Shown here piece by piece: positions 8,589 through 17,800 of a stretch of DNA of 64,000 nt. The stretch is from positions 248,001-312,000 of the forward strand of contig NZ_BDBT01000004.1 of the NCBI RefSeq assembly GCF_001613125.1, written 5' to 3'. Source of the DNA: Nocardia shimofusensis NBRC 100134 (GTDB lineage: Bacteria; Actinomycetota; Actinomycetes; Mycobacteriales; Mycobacteriaceae). Each line of letters opens with the position of its first letter. Position 1 is the stretch's first letter. A program made the position numbers and the translations under genes. The notes under the pieces are model-generated. The model was not told the origin of the DNA, made no database searches, and saw only the letters and a program-made list of their open reading frames with translations.

Positions 8589-9017
8589 TCAGCGTCGGGA
8601 GATACAGAAGTCGATGAGAATGGTCTGCCCGCTCGACACGGGTGAGCGGGCGCCCGGCGGGCCTCGGATCCCGCGGGCGCCGGTGACGACGAGGGCGACA
8701 GCGGCCACGGTGGCCGTGCCGATCAGTGCCATCCACAGCGACGACGGCATCGCCGCTCCCCGGGAGGGCAGTACCGACTTCTCGACGCAGCGGGTCATGT
8801 GCTGATCGCAGTGATCGCCCGGATGATCGCCGGCCCCTTGCGGGTGGACAGTGTGCGAACCACCGGTGATCGGCACGGTCATCGCACTGGCGGAGTGGGT
8901 GTGCTCGTCGGCAGGGTGCAGCGTGCAGTCGAGGAGCGGGGCTACGAGCAGCACCGCCATCAGCAGTGCCATCGGTAGGTGTCGCAGACGAGCGACACGC
9001 TCGAACGATCGGCTCAC
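8589..9017 (-). CDS. LpqS-like His-rich membrane or secreted protein
   Basis: This is a 142-residue protein starting at GTG 9017 behind a strong GGAGGAGG site. A hydrophobic signal or anchor (about residues 15-30) ends at LLDCTLHP. A His-rich exported stretch follows, with HTH, HTVHP and the cluster DHPGDHCDQH, then a second membrane segment (about 92-112) and a C-terminus reading FCISRR. The spacing of cysteines, the CVEKSVLPSR segment and the FC-x-x-RR ending recall mycobacterial LpqS, a copper-inducible protein of the RicR regulon; this comparison is from memory. No strict lipobox is visible. Copper or other metal binding at the cell surface is the best guess. It is divergent from the Met/His/Cys peptide gene at 9318. 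Confidence 0.55.
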   Translation of the reverse strand: MSRSFERVARLRHLPMALLMAVLLVAPLLDCTLHPADEHTHSASAMTVPITGGSHTVHPQGAGDHPGDHCDQHMTRCVEKSVLPSRGAAMPSSLWMALIGTATVAAVALVVTGARGIRGPPGARSPVSSGQTILIDFCISRR

Positions 9018-9317
9018 CCGCACCTCCTCCTTCGCTGCACACAAACTACTCGTCCGCACCCGTCCCATCGCCATCCGGGGACGCGGTCTTCGGCAGGGGC
9101 GCGAACCGGCTGGTCGACGCACGGATCGGCCCGGTTCGGGAGGCAGGGCGGCCCGGTTCGGGAGGCAGGCGCGCTTCGAGCGTGCCGAAGGACCTCCATG
9201 GAACACCATTCGTCCCTACCGATGGGGGAACCGGTGTGGCAGCCTCGACAATGTCGCACGACCGAGATCCGCGGGCCGACCCCGGCCGCCGGTTCGCTCG
9301 ATGACAAGGGATTCGCC
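9018..9317. promoter_or_regulatory. Divergent promoter region of the probable copper locus
   Basis: These 300 bp separate the LpqS-like gene from the small peptide gene, and no coding sequence is supported. Two near-exact 21-bp copies of a motif containing CCGGTTCGGGAGGCAG lie at 9127-9147 and 9149-9169. An interrupted inverted repeat TCCC-N9-GGGA lies at 9213-9229. Either could bind a metal-responsive repressor of the CsoR/RicR type, but neither matches a known operator well enough to assign. Confidence 0.35.
9127..9169. repeat. Two 21-bp tandem direct repeats
   Basis: The unit begins CGGCCCGGTTCGGGAGG and occurs twice with a period of 22 bp in the intergenic region upstream of the small peptide gene. 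The two copies are identical. The half-turn-related period and the promoter location fit a protein-binding site, although a simple slippage duplication is possible. Confidence 0.6.
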
Positions 9318-9395
9318 ATGAACCACATGCACATGTTGTGTCACTGGATATGCGACATGATGGGGGGCTGCCCGATGATGGGCCGGCCGATGTGA
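9318..9395 (+). CDS. 25-residue Met/His/Cys-rich peptide
   Basis: This very small reading frame is preceded by AAGGG at 7-nt spacing. The 25 residues include eight methionines, three histidines and three cysteines, so 14 of 25 are metal ligands. They are arranged as H-M-H-M near the N-terminus, a C-x-x-x-C pair, then MM-G-G-C-P-MM. This density is far above chance and typical of Cu(I)-binding peptides. It sits 44 bp upstream of a SHOCT membrane protein on the same strand and is divergent from an LpqS-like gene. It could be a copper chaperone or metallothionein-like peptide, or a translated leader controlling the next gene. No named family is recognised. Confidence 0.55.
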   Translation: MNHMHMLCHWICDMMGGCPMMGRPM

Positions 9396-9439
9396 GGCAC
9401 GGCGCCACCGGACTCGCTCGCCGAGAATAGGAGCCCCTG

Positions 9440-9730
9440 ATGATGTTCTGGTATGGCGATCACGGCATGAGCGGGTGGGGCTATGGGCTCATGGCCGTCG
9501 GCATGGCTTTGTTCTGGGCACTGCTGATCGTCGGCGTGATCCTCACCGTCCGATATCTGGCTCAGTCGCCCACGCCGGGCGGCGGCACGACCATCGTCCG
9601 GCCCACCGCCGAGCAAGTGCTGGCCGAGCGATTCGCTCGCGGCGAGATCGACGCCGACGAGTACCACCATCGCCTGGCCACGCTACGCGGCGCCGGGGGC
9701 CCGGGGGCGAAGAGCGCTGGTGACGTCTAG
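9440..9730 (+). CDS. SHOCT-domain small membrane protein
   Basis: This 96-residue protein has a Met/Gly/Trp-rich N-terminus (MMFWYGDHGMSGWGYG) and one transmembrane helix at about residues 18-42. It ends in a SHOCT domain (LAERFARGEIDADEYHHRL, about 63-82). SHOCT modules are short C-terminal helices that probably mediate assembly and are common in actinobacterial envelope proteins. The Met-rich amino end echoes the peptide encoded just upstream, supporting a shared role in metal handling. The ATG at 9440 follows AGGAG; the next codon is also ATG. The gene ends convergently with the unknown gene at 9762. Confidence 0.8.
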   Translation: MMFWYGDHGMSGWGYGLMAVGMALFWALLIVGVILTVRYLAQSPTPGGGTTIVRPTAEQVLAERFARGEIDADEYHHRLATLRGAGGPGAKSAGDV

Positions 9731-9735
9731 CGAGT

Positions 9736-9752
9736 GGCGCTCGCGGAGCGCC
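9736..9752. terminator. Short hairpin between convergent genes
   Basis: A 7-bp stem (GGCGCTC / GAGCGCC) with a 3-nt loop lies 6 nt after the SHOCT stop and 10 nt from the end of the convergent gene. It could serve as a bidirectional terminator. There is no U-tract. Confidence 0.35.
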
Positions 9753-9761
9753 GGGCGACGA

Positions 9762-10448
9762 TCAGCTCACCAGTTCCATCACGCCGCGCGGATCCCATGG
9801 CATCGGTCCGGTCGGGAAGCCCAACCGGACCATGCGGTGTGGGGCGGCCGCCTCGATGTGCGCGACGGCGGGGGGAAGAAGCCCGCCGAGCATCTTCTCG
9901 AGCATGGAGTTCAGCCCGGTGAGCCGGGGCCGCAGCCGGACCTGCCAGCAGTCGATCGCGCCCGCCGGGACCTCGACCACCGTGCACTGCTCGACCTTCG
10001 CGCTGATGGGAACGTGCACCGAGAATGCCAGCCACAGGGGGATGTTCTCTTCGACGCCCTCGGCGAAGTCCAGGCCGCGCAGCAGCGTCAGACCGCCCGC
10101 CAGTGGCATGAGGTCTTCGGGGAAGGCGGCGATCCCGTCGCCGATCTGCAGATGGGTGGTGCCCAGGAAGTCGGCTTCCTCGCGGCTGACCACCGTTGCG
10201 CCGGAGCGGGTTTCGGCGCGGTAGGTGGCGGCGCGGAGGCGATCGTCGACGCGCTGGAACCGTTGCTCCACCGTGAGAGCGAAGTGGCCGTCGCCCGAGC
10301 CGGCTTGGAGGATCGAGCGATAGCTGTCGCCGTCGTGGCCGATCACGCTGGTCAGATCGAGCGCAGGGGGTCCGTCGGCGACGCTGACGGCGTAGACGCA
10401 TTTCTCCCCGTCGGGAATGCCCGGATCGCGAAAGATGGTGTCGATCAA
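9762..10448 (-). CDS. Protein of unknown function coupled to PapA/PKS
   Basis: This 228-residue protein has no clear family match. It has no signal peptide or membrane segment and reads as an all-beta protein with alternating hydrophobic strands. Examples are a region near residues 30-75 (SYRSILQAG, FALTVEQRF) and another near 150-185 (VEQCTVVEVPAGAIDCWQVRLRP). This pattern is reminiscent of DUF3108 or lipocalin-like barrels that bind lipids, but that is only an impression. The start is a TTG at 10448 whose last bases form the stop of the papA-like gene, so it is made by translational coupling. Its place as third gene after a PKS and PapA suggests a role in handling or transferring the polyketide lipid. 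Confidence 0.6.
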   Translation of the reverse strand: MIDTIFRDPGIPDGEKCVYAVSVADGPPALDLTSVIGHDGDSYRSILQAGSGDGHFALTVEQRFQRVDDRLRAATYRAETRSGATVVSREEADFLGTTHLQIGDGIAAFPEDLMPLAGGLTLLRGLDFAEGVEENIPLWLAFSVHVPISAKVEQCTVVEVPAGAIDCWQVRLRPRLTGLNSMLEKMLGGLLPPAVAHIEAAAPHRMVRLGFPTGPMPWDPRGVMELVS

Positions 10449-11845
10449 CGGTCTTCCTCTCGGGCCGCCGCGTCGAAGACCGCTGCGAGTCGCGTGACAT
10501 AGCGTTCGACGGAGTTGTGCGCCACGGGGGTGTCGGGATAGATGACGCTGAGCGTGGTCTCGGTCGCCAGCCGGTTGATCCAGATCAGGACCTGTTCGGA
10601 GGCGGCGCGATTGGCGTAGAGACCGCACCCGGCCATGTCGAAGAACTCGTTGCCGAGCAGTTCCCTGGCATCGACGTAGGAGATCATCGGGCAGGACCAG
10701 CCGGGTCGCAGGTCCAGGTCGGAGTCGGCGGGCAGCAGTTCGACCACCCGTTGGAACGAGGTGGGGGCCAGGCGGAGGCCGTTCTCGTAGGCGTGCTGGG
10801 CGAGCTTCACGACGCGGTCGAAGGAGGTCGCGCCGAGCGGGAACGCCACCGGCAGCAGCGTCACGTACCAGCCGACCGAGGCGCGCTCGGCGGCGGAGCT
10901 GCGGGTGCTCACCGGTGTCATGCCGAAGTAGTAGTCGCTGTCGGCGAGTTCGCGTTCGACCAGCGCCGCCGCGGCGAAGATGCCGCCGACGAACTCCGCG
11001 CCGCCGGCTCGGCAGCGTCGTTCGAAGCGGGCGGCGGCGGCTTCGTCGAACAGGGTCACCGTGCGGTGGGCGCTGCGGTTGTAGACATCGGTGCGTTTGC
11101 CGAGATCCAGGGGGAACGTCGGGAGCCTGCCCTCGTTCCCCCGGATCAGTTCCAGCCATTTCCGCACGCCGGGGGAGGCGAGGGTCATCTGTGCGGTGTA
11201 GGCCCGCTCGGCCGTGCAGTAGTCGAGATAGCCGGCCGCGGGGGAGAGCATGTCGGGGGCTTCGCCCCACACCTCGCGGGTGTAGAGCAGGGCGAGGTCG
11301 AGGCCGGACAGGTATTGCCCGAAGCCGTCGGTGTGCAGGTGGTCGACCGCGAGGTAGACCGTGGTGGACTCCTCGCGTTCGATCGTTCCGAAGGTGAAGC
11401 AGTCCCAGTCGAACGGGCCCGGCGTGGTCTTCTGCACGTGCTCGCGGACGGTGCGCGGATCGTCGACCCGCCCGCAGTCGATCGGCACGAACTCGACATC
11501 CGCCTCGGGCACCAGGTGACGTTCGATCGCGCCGCCGTCACCGATTCGGAACCAGGTGCGGAAGGTGTCGTGCCGCACCAGGAACGCGTTGATCGCGCGG
11601 GTCATGGCCTCCCGGTTCAGATTGCCTGCCGGGATCTCGGCGGTCACCAGGCACAGGCCGGAGTAGCGGAAGTCGGCCGCACTGTGCTGGTCGGCCAGCC
11701 GCAGGTACTGCTCCTGCTGATGGGAGGGCGGGGCCGGATGGACAGGCGCCAGCCGGGCGCGCGCCACCGATTCCGGTGACGCCACCCAGCTGGTCAGCCG
11801 GCCCGGCGCCGGTTCCCATTCGTCGATCAGGCCGAAATCGACCAC
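10445..11845 (-). CDS. PapA-like polyketide-associated acyltransferase
   Basis: This 466-residue condensation-fold enzyme is of the PapA type, which moves a polyketide or fatty acyl chain from carrier protein or CoA to a hydroxyl acceptor. The catalytic motif HLHTD (His169, Asp173) is intact within AVDHLHTDGFG. N-terminal features such as LAPVHPAPPSHQQEQYLRL and the loop GWYVTLLPVAFPL (about 335-348) fit a stand-alone C-domain fold. The GTG at 11845 lies 28 bp after the PKS stop, so it is in the PKS operon. In mycobacteria, PapA proteins beside Mas-like synthases esterify methyl-branched acids onto trehalose or phthiocerol; the acceptor here is unknown. Confidence 0.82.
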   Translation of the reverse strand: MVDFGLIDEWEPAPGRLTSWVASPESVARARLAPVHPAPPSHQQEQYLRLADQHSAADFRYSGLCLVTAEIPAGNLNREAMTRAINAFLVRHDTFRTWFRIGDGGAIERHLVPEADVEFVPIDCGRVDDPRTVREHVQKTTPGPFDWDCFTFGTIEREESTTVYLAVDHLHTDGFGQYLSGLDLALLYTREVWGEAPDMLSPAAGYLDYCTAERAYTAQMTLASPGVRKWLELIRGNEGRLPTFPLDLGKRTDVYNRSAHRTVTLFDEAAAARFERRCRAGGAEFVGGIFAAAALVERELADSDYYFGMTPVSTRSSAAERASVGWYVTLLPVAFPLGATSFDRVVKLAQHAYENGLRLAPTSFQRVVELLPADSDLDLRPGWSCPMISYVDARELLGNEFFDMAGCGLYANRAASEQVLIWINRLATETTLSVIYPDTPVAHNSVERYVTRLAAVFDAAAREEDR

Positions 11846-11873
11846 GGTGCAACCTCGTTTCGACTCGCGCCGA

Positions 11874-14800
11874 TCATGACGCGCCTACCGGGACCGGTTC
11901 GGCCACGCCGTTCGCGGCGGGCTCCGGTGCGGACGGCCCGGAGGCGGCCTCCCCGGCCAGGATCAGCTCGGCCACCTTCGGGCCGGCCTGCTCCAGGCTG
12001 AACGACCGGCCCATCTGCAACGACATCAGGTCGATGCCGAGGGTCTTGGTGACGCGGGCGCCGAGTTCCACCGCCATCAGCGAGTCCAGGCCCAGTTCGG
12101 GCACCGGGACCGTCATGTCGATGGCGTCGACCGGCACGCCCATGACCACGGCGAGTTCCTCGGCCATCTTGCGGGCCACGAAGGCGCCCCGCTTGCCCTC
12201 GTCGATCGCGGCGACCTCGGCGCGCAGCTGGGCCAGCTCGGAGGTGTCCTTGGCGGAGACCTGGGCGAGCGCCATGGTACGGCCGGTGCGGGTGAGCTGC
12301 GGGAAGGTGCCGGTCAGCTTGGCCCAGTCGGTCGGGATGATCGCCGCCCGCGAAACGCCCAGTCGCAGCGCCTGTTCGAGGTAGGCGGTGGCGTCGGCCA
12401 TGTCGATCGGGTCGAAGCCGACCAGATCGAGGTACTTCACCGCCGTCTCGTCGGCGGCCATGCCGCCGCCCGCGCCGGAGAGGTGGCCCCAGCCGATGCA
12501 CAGCGCCCGCTCGCCCGCCTTCGCCCATTCCTGGGCCAGGGTCTCCACCGCGACATTGGCGGCGCAGTAGTTGTACTGGCCGTAGATGCCGTACATGGAG
12601 CCGCCGGAGGAACAGAGCACGAACATGTCGAGCCGGATTCCGGCGTCGGACACGGTCTGGTGCAGCACTCTGGCGCCGTGCACCTTGGGGCGGTACACGA
12701 TGTCGAGTTCCTCGAATGTCATCGCCGCCAGGCGATTGTCGGCCACCGAGCCCGCCGCGTGGAACACGCCGCGCAGCGGATGTTCGGCGGTGTGCGCGCG
12801 GGCCACGATCGCGGCGATCGCCTCCGGATCGGTGACGTCGGCCTTCTCCTCGAGCACCTCGACGCCCGCGGTGTGCCACGCCTCGAGCTGCCTGCGCGCT
12901 TCCTCGGTGTTCGCGCCGCTGCGGCCGACCAGCACGAGTCGCCGCGCGCCACGAAGGGCGAGCCAGCGCCCGATGGCCATGCCGAAGCCTCCGAAGCCGC
13001 CGGTGACCAGATAGGTTCCGGCCGAGTCGATCTCGACCTCCGGCAGATACGGACGCACCGAGGGCAGCGCCGAATCCATCCGCAGCGCGATCCGGTGCAG
13101 GCCGGTCGAGCGGATGGTCTCCTCGAAAGCGGTCGCCACGTCGTCGGTCTCGAACAGCCGGTAGGACAGCGGCTTGTAGGTGCCCGTGATGACCTTCTCG
13201 TAGACCCGCCCCAGCAGTGAGATCAGCCGCTGGGCGTCGACCGCGACCAAGCGGTCCAGGTCCATCGAGTAGTAGGCGACGTTCTTGTCGAAGTTGGACA
13301 GCTCCAACAGGCCGCCGGTGTAGATGTCGGCCTTGCCGACCTCGACGATGCGGCCGAATTCGGCGACGGCGTTGAAGTTCTGGCGCAGGATCTCCCCCGG
13401 GGCGCTGCTGAGCACCACCTCGACGCCTTTGCCTCCGGTCAGGGCCAGCACGTCGTCGACGAAGTTCAGCGAACGGGAGTCGAGTGCGTGGTCGGCCCCG
13501 AGCGCCAGGACGTGTGCCCGGCGTTCGTCGGTGCTCGCGGTGCCGATGATGCGCGCGCCCCGGTCCTTGGCGACCTGGATGGCGGCGGTGCCGACGCCGC
13601 CGGCGGCGCCGTGGATCAGCACGGTTTCGCCCGGCTCCAGGCGGGCCAGATCGCGCAGCGCGTATTCGGCGGTGCCGAAGGCGATGGTGCTCGTGCAGTA
13701 CGCGGGATCGGTGTCCGGTGGCAGCGGGATGGCGCGCGCCCGCTCGACCACCACATAGCGCTGCATCATGCCCTTGGCGGCGATCGCGACCAGGTCGCCC
13801 GCCGCGAGGTCGGTGACCTCGGGGCCGACCCGCACCACCTCGCCGACGCCCTCCATGCCGGGGACGGTGCCGAAGTAGGTTGGGGACAATTCGCGTTCGC
13901 CGAGCAGGCCGACGACTTTCAGTGGGTCCTTGTAGTTCAGGCCGATGACCTTCATCCGGACCTCGAGCTGTCCCGCTCCGGGCTCGGGGCGCGGGCACTG
14001 CCGCCAGGCCAGCGCGGACAGCACCCGGGTGCGGGGCATCTCCAGGGCGAAATTGGCCTCCGGGTCGGTGAGCGGCTCGGCGGTGTCCAGCGCCTCCAGG
14101 CGAGCAGGCAGCGGCTTGGTCACCACCGGGGACCAGCGGGTGCCCGAGCGCAGGGCGACCTCGTCGGTGTTGTCGCTCCAGAACGCGCCGGGGACGGCGA
14201 GTTCGGTGACCAGGTCGGCGGTCTCGGTGCCGAGCTCCACGTCGATCAACCGCCATCGCAGCGCGGTCTGCTCGTTCAGCAGCACGCGGTGCGCGCCGGC
14301 GAGCGCGGCGTGCTTCGAATTCGGCGGGGCGGGGTCACCGGGCACGGCGAATGCGTGCTCGGTGACGAGGGTGACGTGGCACTGGCCGTCACCGAACACG
14401 ATCTCCGGTCCCTGCTCGGCGTTCTCCGGATGGGCGAACGCGTCGATGGCGACCGCCACCTGCTCCAGGGTCCACAGGTCGGCGACGTCGTCGACGGACT
14501 CACCGCGATGATCGTCGCCGGGAGTGCCCGCGACGACGACCACGTGCAGTCGCTCGGTGGCCTCGGCCCGGGCGGCCTCCAGCGTCGCGGCCAGCCCGGA
14601 GGCCGACTCCAGGCCGGGCAGCCCGGCGAGGTGCAGGCGCGCGCCCGGAATCGCCTCGGCCAGCGCCCGCGCGCGGGCGTTCGCGCCGCCGAGCGCGACG
14701 ATCACCGTGCTCGCCGAATCCTCGGGCAACGCAGTGGGGTCGAGGGGGTCGCGCTGCTCCATGGTCTCGGTGTAGAAGAAGTCGGCCATCCGGCGCAACG

Positions 14801-17800
14801 GGTCCTGGCCGGGGGCGAGCGCGCCGATCTGCAGGCCGCTCAAGCGCATGACGAGGTTGTTGTTCTCGTCGAGCAGGTCGACATCGGCGCGCAGCCGGGC
14901 GTGCGGATCGCGCCGGGCGACCACGGTGATGCGCTCGGGCAGCGGCGCGACCAGCCGCGCGGCCGCCACGCCGACCGGCACGAGGGTGCCCTCGTCGACC
15001 CGCGCGTCGGCGAACAGCAGGGCGGCGGTCTGCATGGCGGCGTCGACCACGGCGGGGTGGGCGAGGTGGCCGGAGTTCGCGGCGATACTGCCGTCCACGG
15101 TCGCCACGACCGTGTCCCGGCCGACCCGCGCGGAGATCACCCGCTGGAAGGACGGTCCGTAGTGCAGACCGGCGGCGGCCAGGCCGGTGTAGAACAGCTT
15201 CGGGTCGACCTCCACGCCGACTTCGATCTCCGAGACCTCCACCTCGATCTGCCGGTGGCTGCCGGTCAGCGTGCGGCCGGTCGCGTGCAGGGTCCAGGCG
15301 GTGCCGGTGGCCGAGCGGGAGCGGATCGTGAACCGGCCGCTGGCCTCCTCCAGAGTCAGCGCGACCAGGGGGACGTCCGGTGCGCCCATGATCAACGGCG
15401 CCACGAACCGGACCTGCTCCAGCGCGACGCGTTCGACGCCGAGCCGGGTGGCGGTGGCGCTCAGCGCGGCGTCCAGATAGGCCGCGCCCGGCATGATCGT
15501 GATCCCGTTCACCACGTGATCGGCCAGCCAGGGCAGCAGTTCGGCGCCGACCTGGAGCAGCCAGTCCGGTCGGCCCTCGATGTCCGGGTCCCCGAGCATG
15601 GCGTAGCCGCCGGGGGTGCCGAGCCTGGCCTGCTCGAACAGGGGCAGCGGCGAGTGCAGCCGGGTCCGCTGCCACGGATATCGCGGCAGCGGCACGTGCG
15701 CGGCGGGGGGCCGATCGGCCGGGAACAGTGTGTCGAGATCGAGCACGCCCGCGGCGTACAGGCCGATGAGGGCGCGCCGGACGCTGTCGGAGTCGGGCCG
15801 GGTGCGATCCAGCGTGGGCACCGTCGTGCCGTTCACCTCGGCGCCCAGCAGGATCTCGCGGATATTGCCGGACAGCACCGGGTGCGGCCCGACCTCGAGG
15901 AAGACGCGACGTTCGGCGATCAGCGTGCCGACGGCGTCGGCGAAGCGCACCGGCTCACGCACATTGGCGCACCAGTACTCGGCGTCCCAGTCCGGGCCGG
16001 TGACCTGCTCACCGGTGACCGAGGAGAACAGCGGAACACTCGGCGCCTGCGGCTCCAGCTTCGCCAGCGCGGCACGGAGTTCGTCCAGGATCGGGTCCAT
16101 GAGCCTGCTGTGATACGGCACCTCGACCCGCAGGCGGCGCGCGAAAATGCCGTCCTCGGTCAGCTTTTCGGCGATCTCGTCGAGCCGGTCGACATCGCCG
16201 GAGAGGGTCGACGAGCTCGCGCTGTTGATCGCGGCGATGTCCACCCGGGGATCGCCCGCGACGAGTTCACGGGCCTGATCGGGGGCCATGCCGACAGCCA
16301 GCATGCCGCCGGAACCGGCGGTCCGCGCCTGCAACCGGGCACGGTGGTAGGCCACCGACACCGCGTCACGCAGCGACAGCATGCCGCTGACGTAGGCGGC
16401 GGAGACCTCGCCGACGCTGTGTCCGACGATGGCCGCGGGTTCCACGCCGTACTGTGCGAGTTCGCGCACCAGTGCCACCTGCACCAGGAAGTTGGCCGGC
16501 TGGGCGACCTCGGTGCTGGTGACCCGCGACTGCTCCTGCGGCTTGCACAGTTCCTCGATGATCGACCAGCCCGCGATCGCGCGGAACTCCTCGTCGATCT
16601 CCCGCGCGGCGTCGGCGAAGGCGCCCTCGGCGGTGAGCAGGCCGCGCGCCATGCCCCACCACTGCGGGCCCATGCCGGAGAAGACGAACACCGGCTCGGT
16701 GGTTCGGGCCATGATGGTGCGCACCGCGTCCCTGCCCTCGCCGCCCGCGAAGGCGCGCAGGTCGTGGACCAGGTCGTCGGTCTCGCCGAGCAGCATGCCG
16801 GTGCGGAACTGGTGGTGCGCCATCCGGGTCCAGGCGGCCTCCGCCAAGCGCTCGGGCCGTGCCCCCGCGGTGATCAGGTCGGCGAACCGGCCGGCCAGCG
16901 CACGGGCCGCGCCGGTGCTGCGCGCCGAGATGGGCAGAATTCCGTAGTGCTTCGGCTCGGTCGCGGGCTCGACGGTGGCGGGACGGTGCTCCTGCAGGAT
17001 GGCGTGGGCGTTGGTGCCGCCATAGCCGAAGCCGTTCACCGCGATCGTCATCGGCGGGGCGTCGGCGGCCAGCGGCTCGGCCTCGGTCTGGACGTGCAGG
17101 CCCAGCTCGTCGAACGGGATGTCCGGGTTGGGTTTGTCGATCCAGCCCTGCGGGGGGATGGTGCGGTGCCGGATGGCCAACGCCGCCTTGATCACACTGG
17201 CGACACCGGCCGCGGCCTCGGTGTGGCCGAGGGTGGACTTCACCGAACCGACGCCCAGCGATCCCTTCCGCCCGGCCGGTGCGCCGAAAACTCTTCCGAG
17301 CGCACGCAGTTCGACCGGGTCGCCGACCAGGGTGCCGGTGCCGTGCGCCTCGACGTAGGTGATCGAGTCCGGCGCCAGCCCGGCACGGGCGCACACCGAG
17401 CGTGCCAGCGACTCCTGCGAATCGGCATTGGGCACGGTGATGGCGGTGGTGCGGCCGTCCTGATTGGCGCCGGTCGCCTTGACCACCGCGTAGATGCGGT
17501 CGCCGTCGCGCACCGCGTCGTCGAGCTTCTTCAGCGCCACCATGCCCGCGCCCTCGCCGCGGCCGTAGCCGTCGGCGGAGGCGTCGAAGGACTTGCAGCG
17601 CCCGTCCTCGGCGAGAAAGCCGCCCTTGCACATGAGCACGAAGGTCTCCGGCTGCAGCATCACATTGACGCCACCGGCCAGCGCCACCTCGCAGTCGCCG
17701 TTGGTCAGCGCCTGGCAGGCCAGGTGGAACGCGACCAGCGACGACGAGCACGCGGTGTCGACGGTGACGGCGGGCCCGACGAGGTCGAGCGCGTAGGCGA

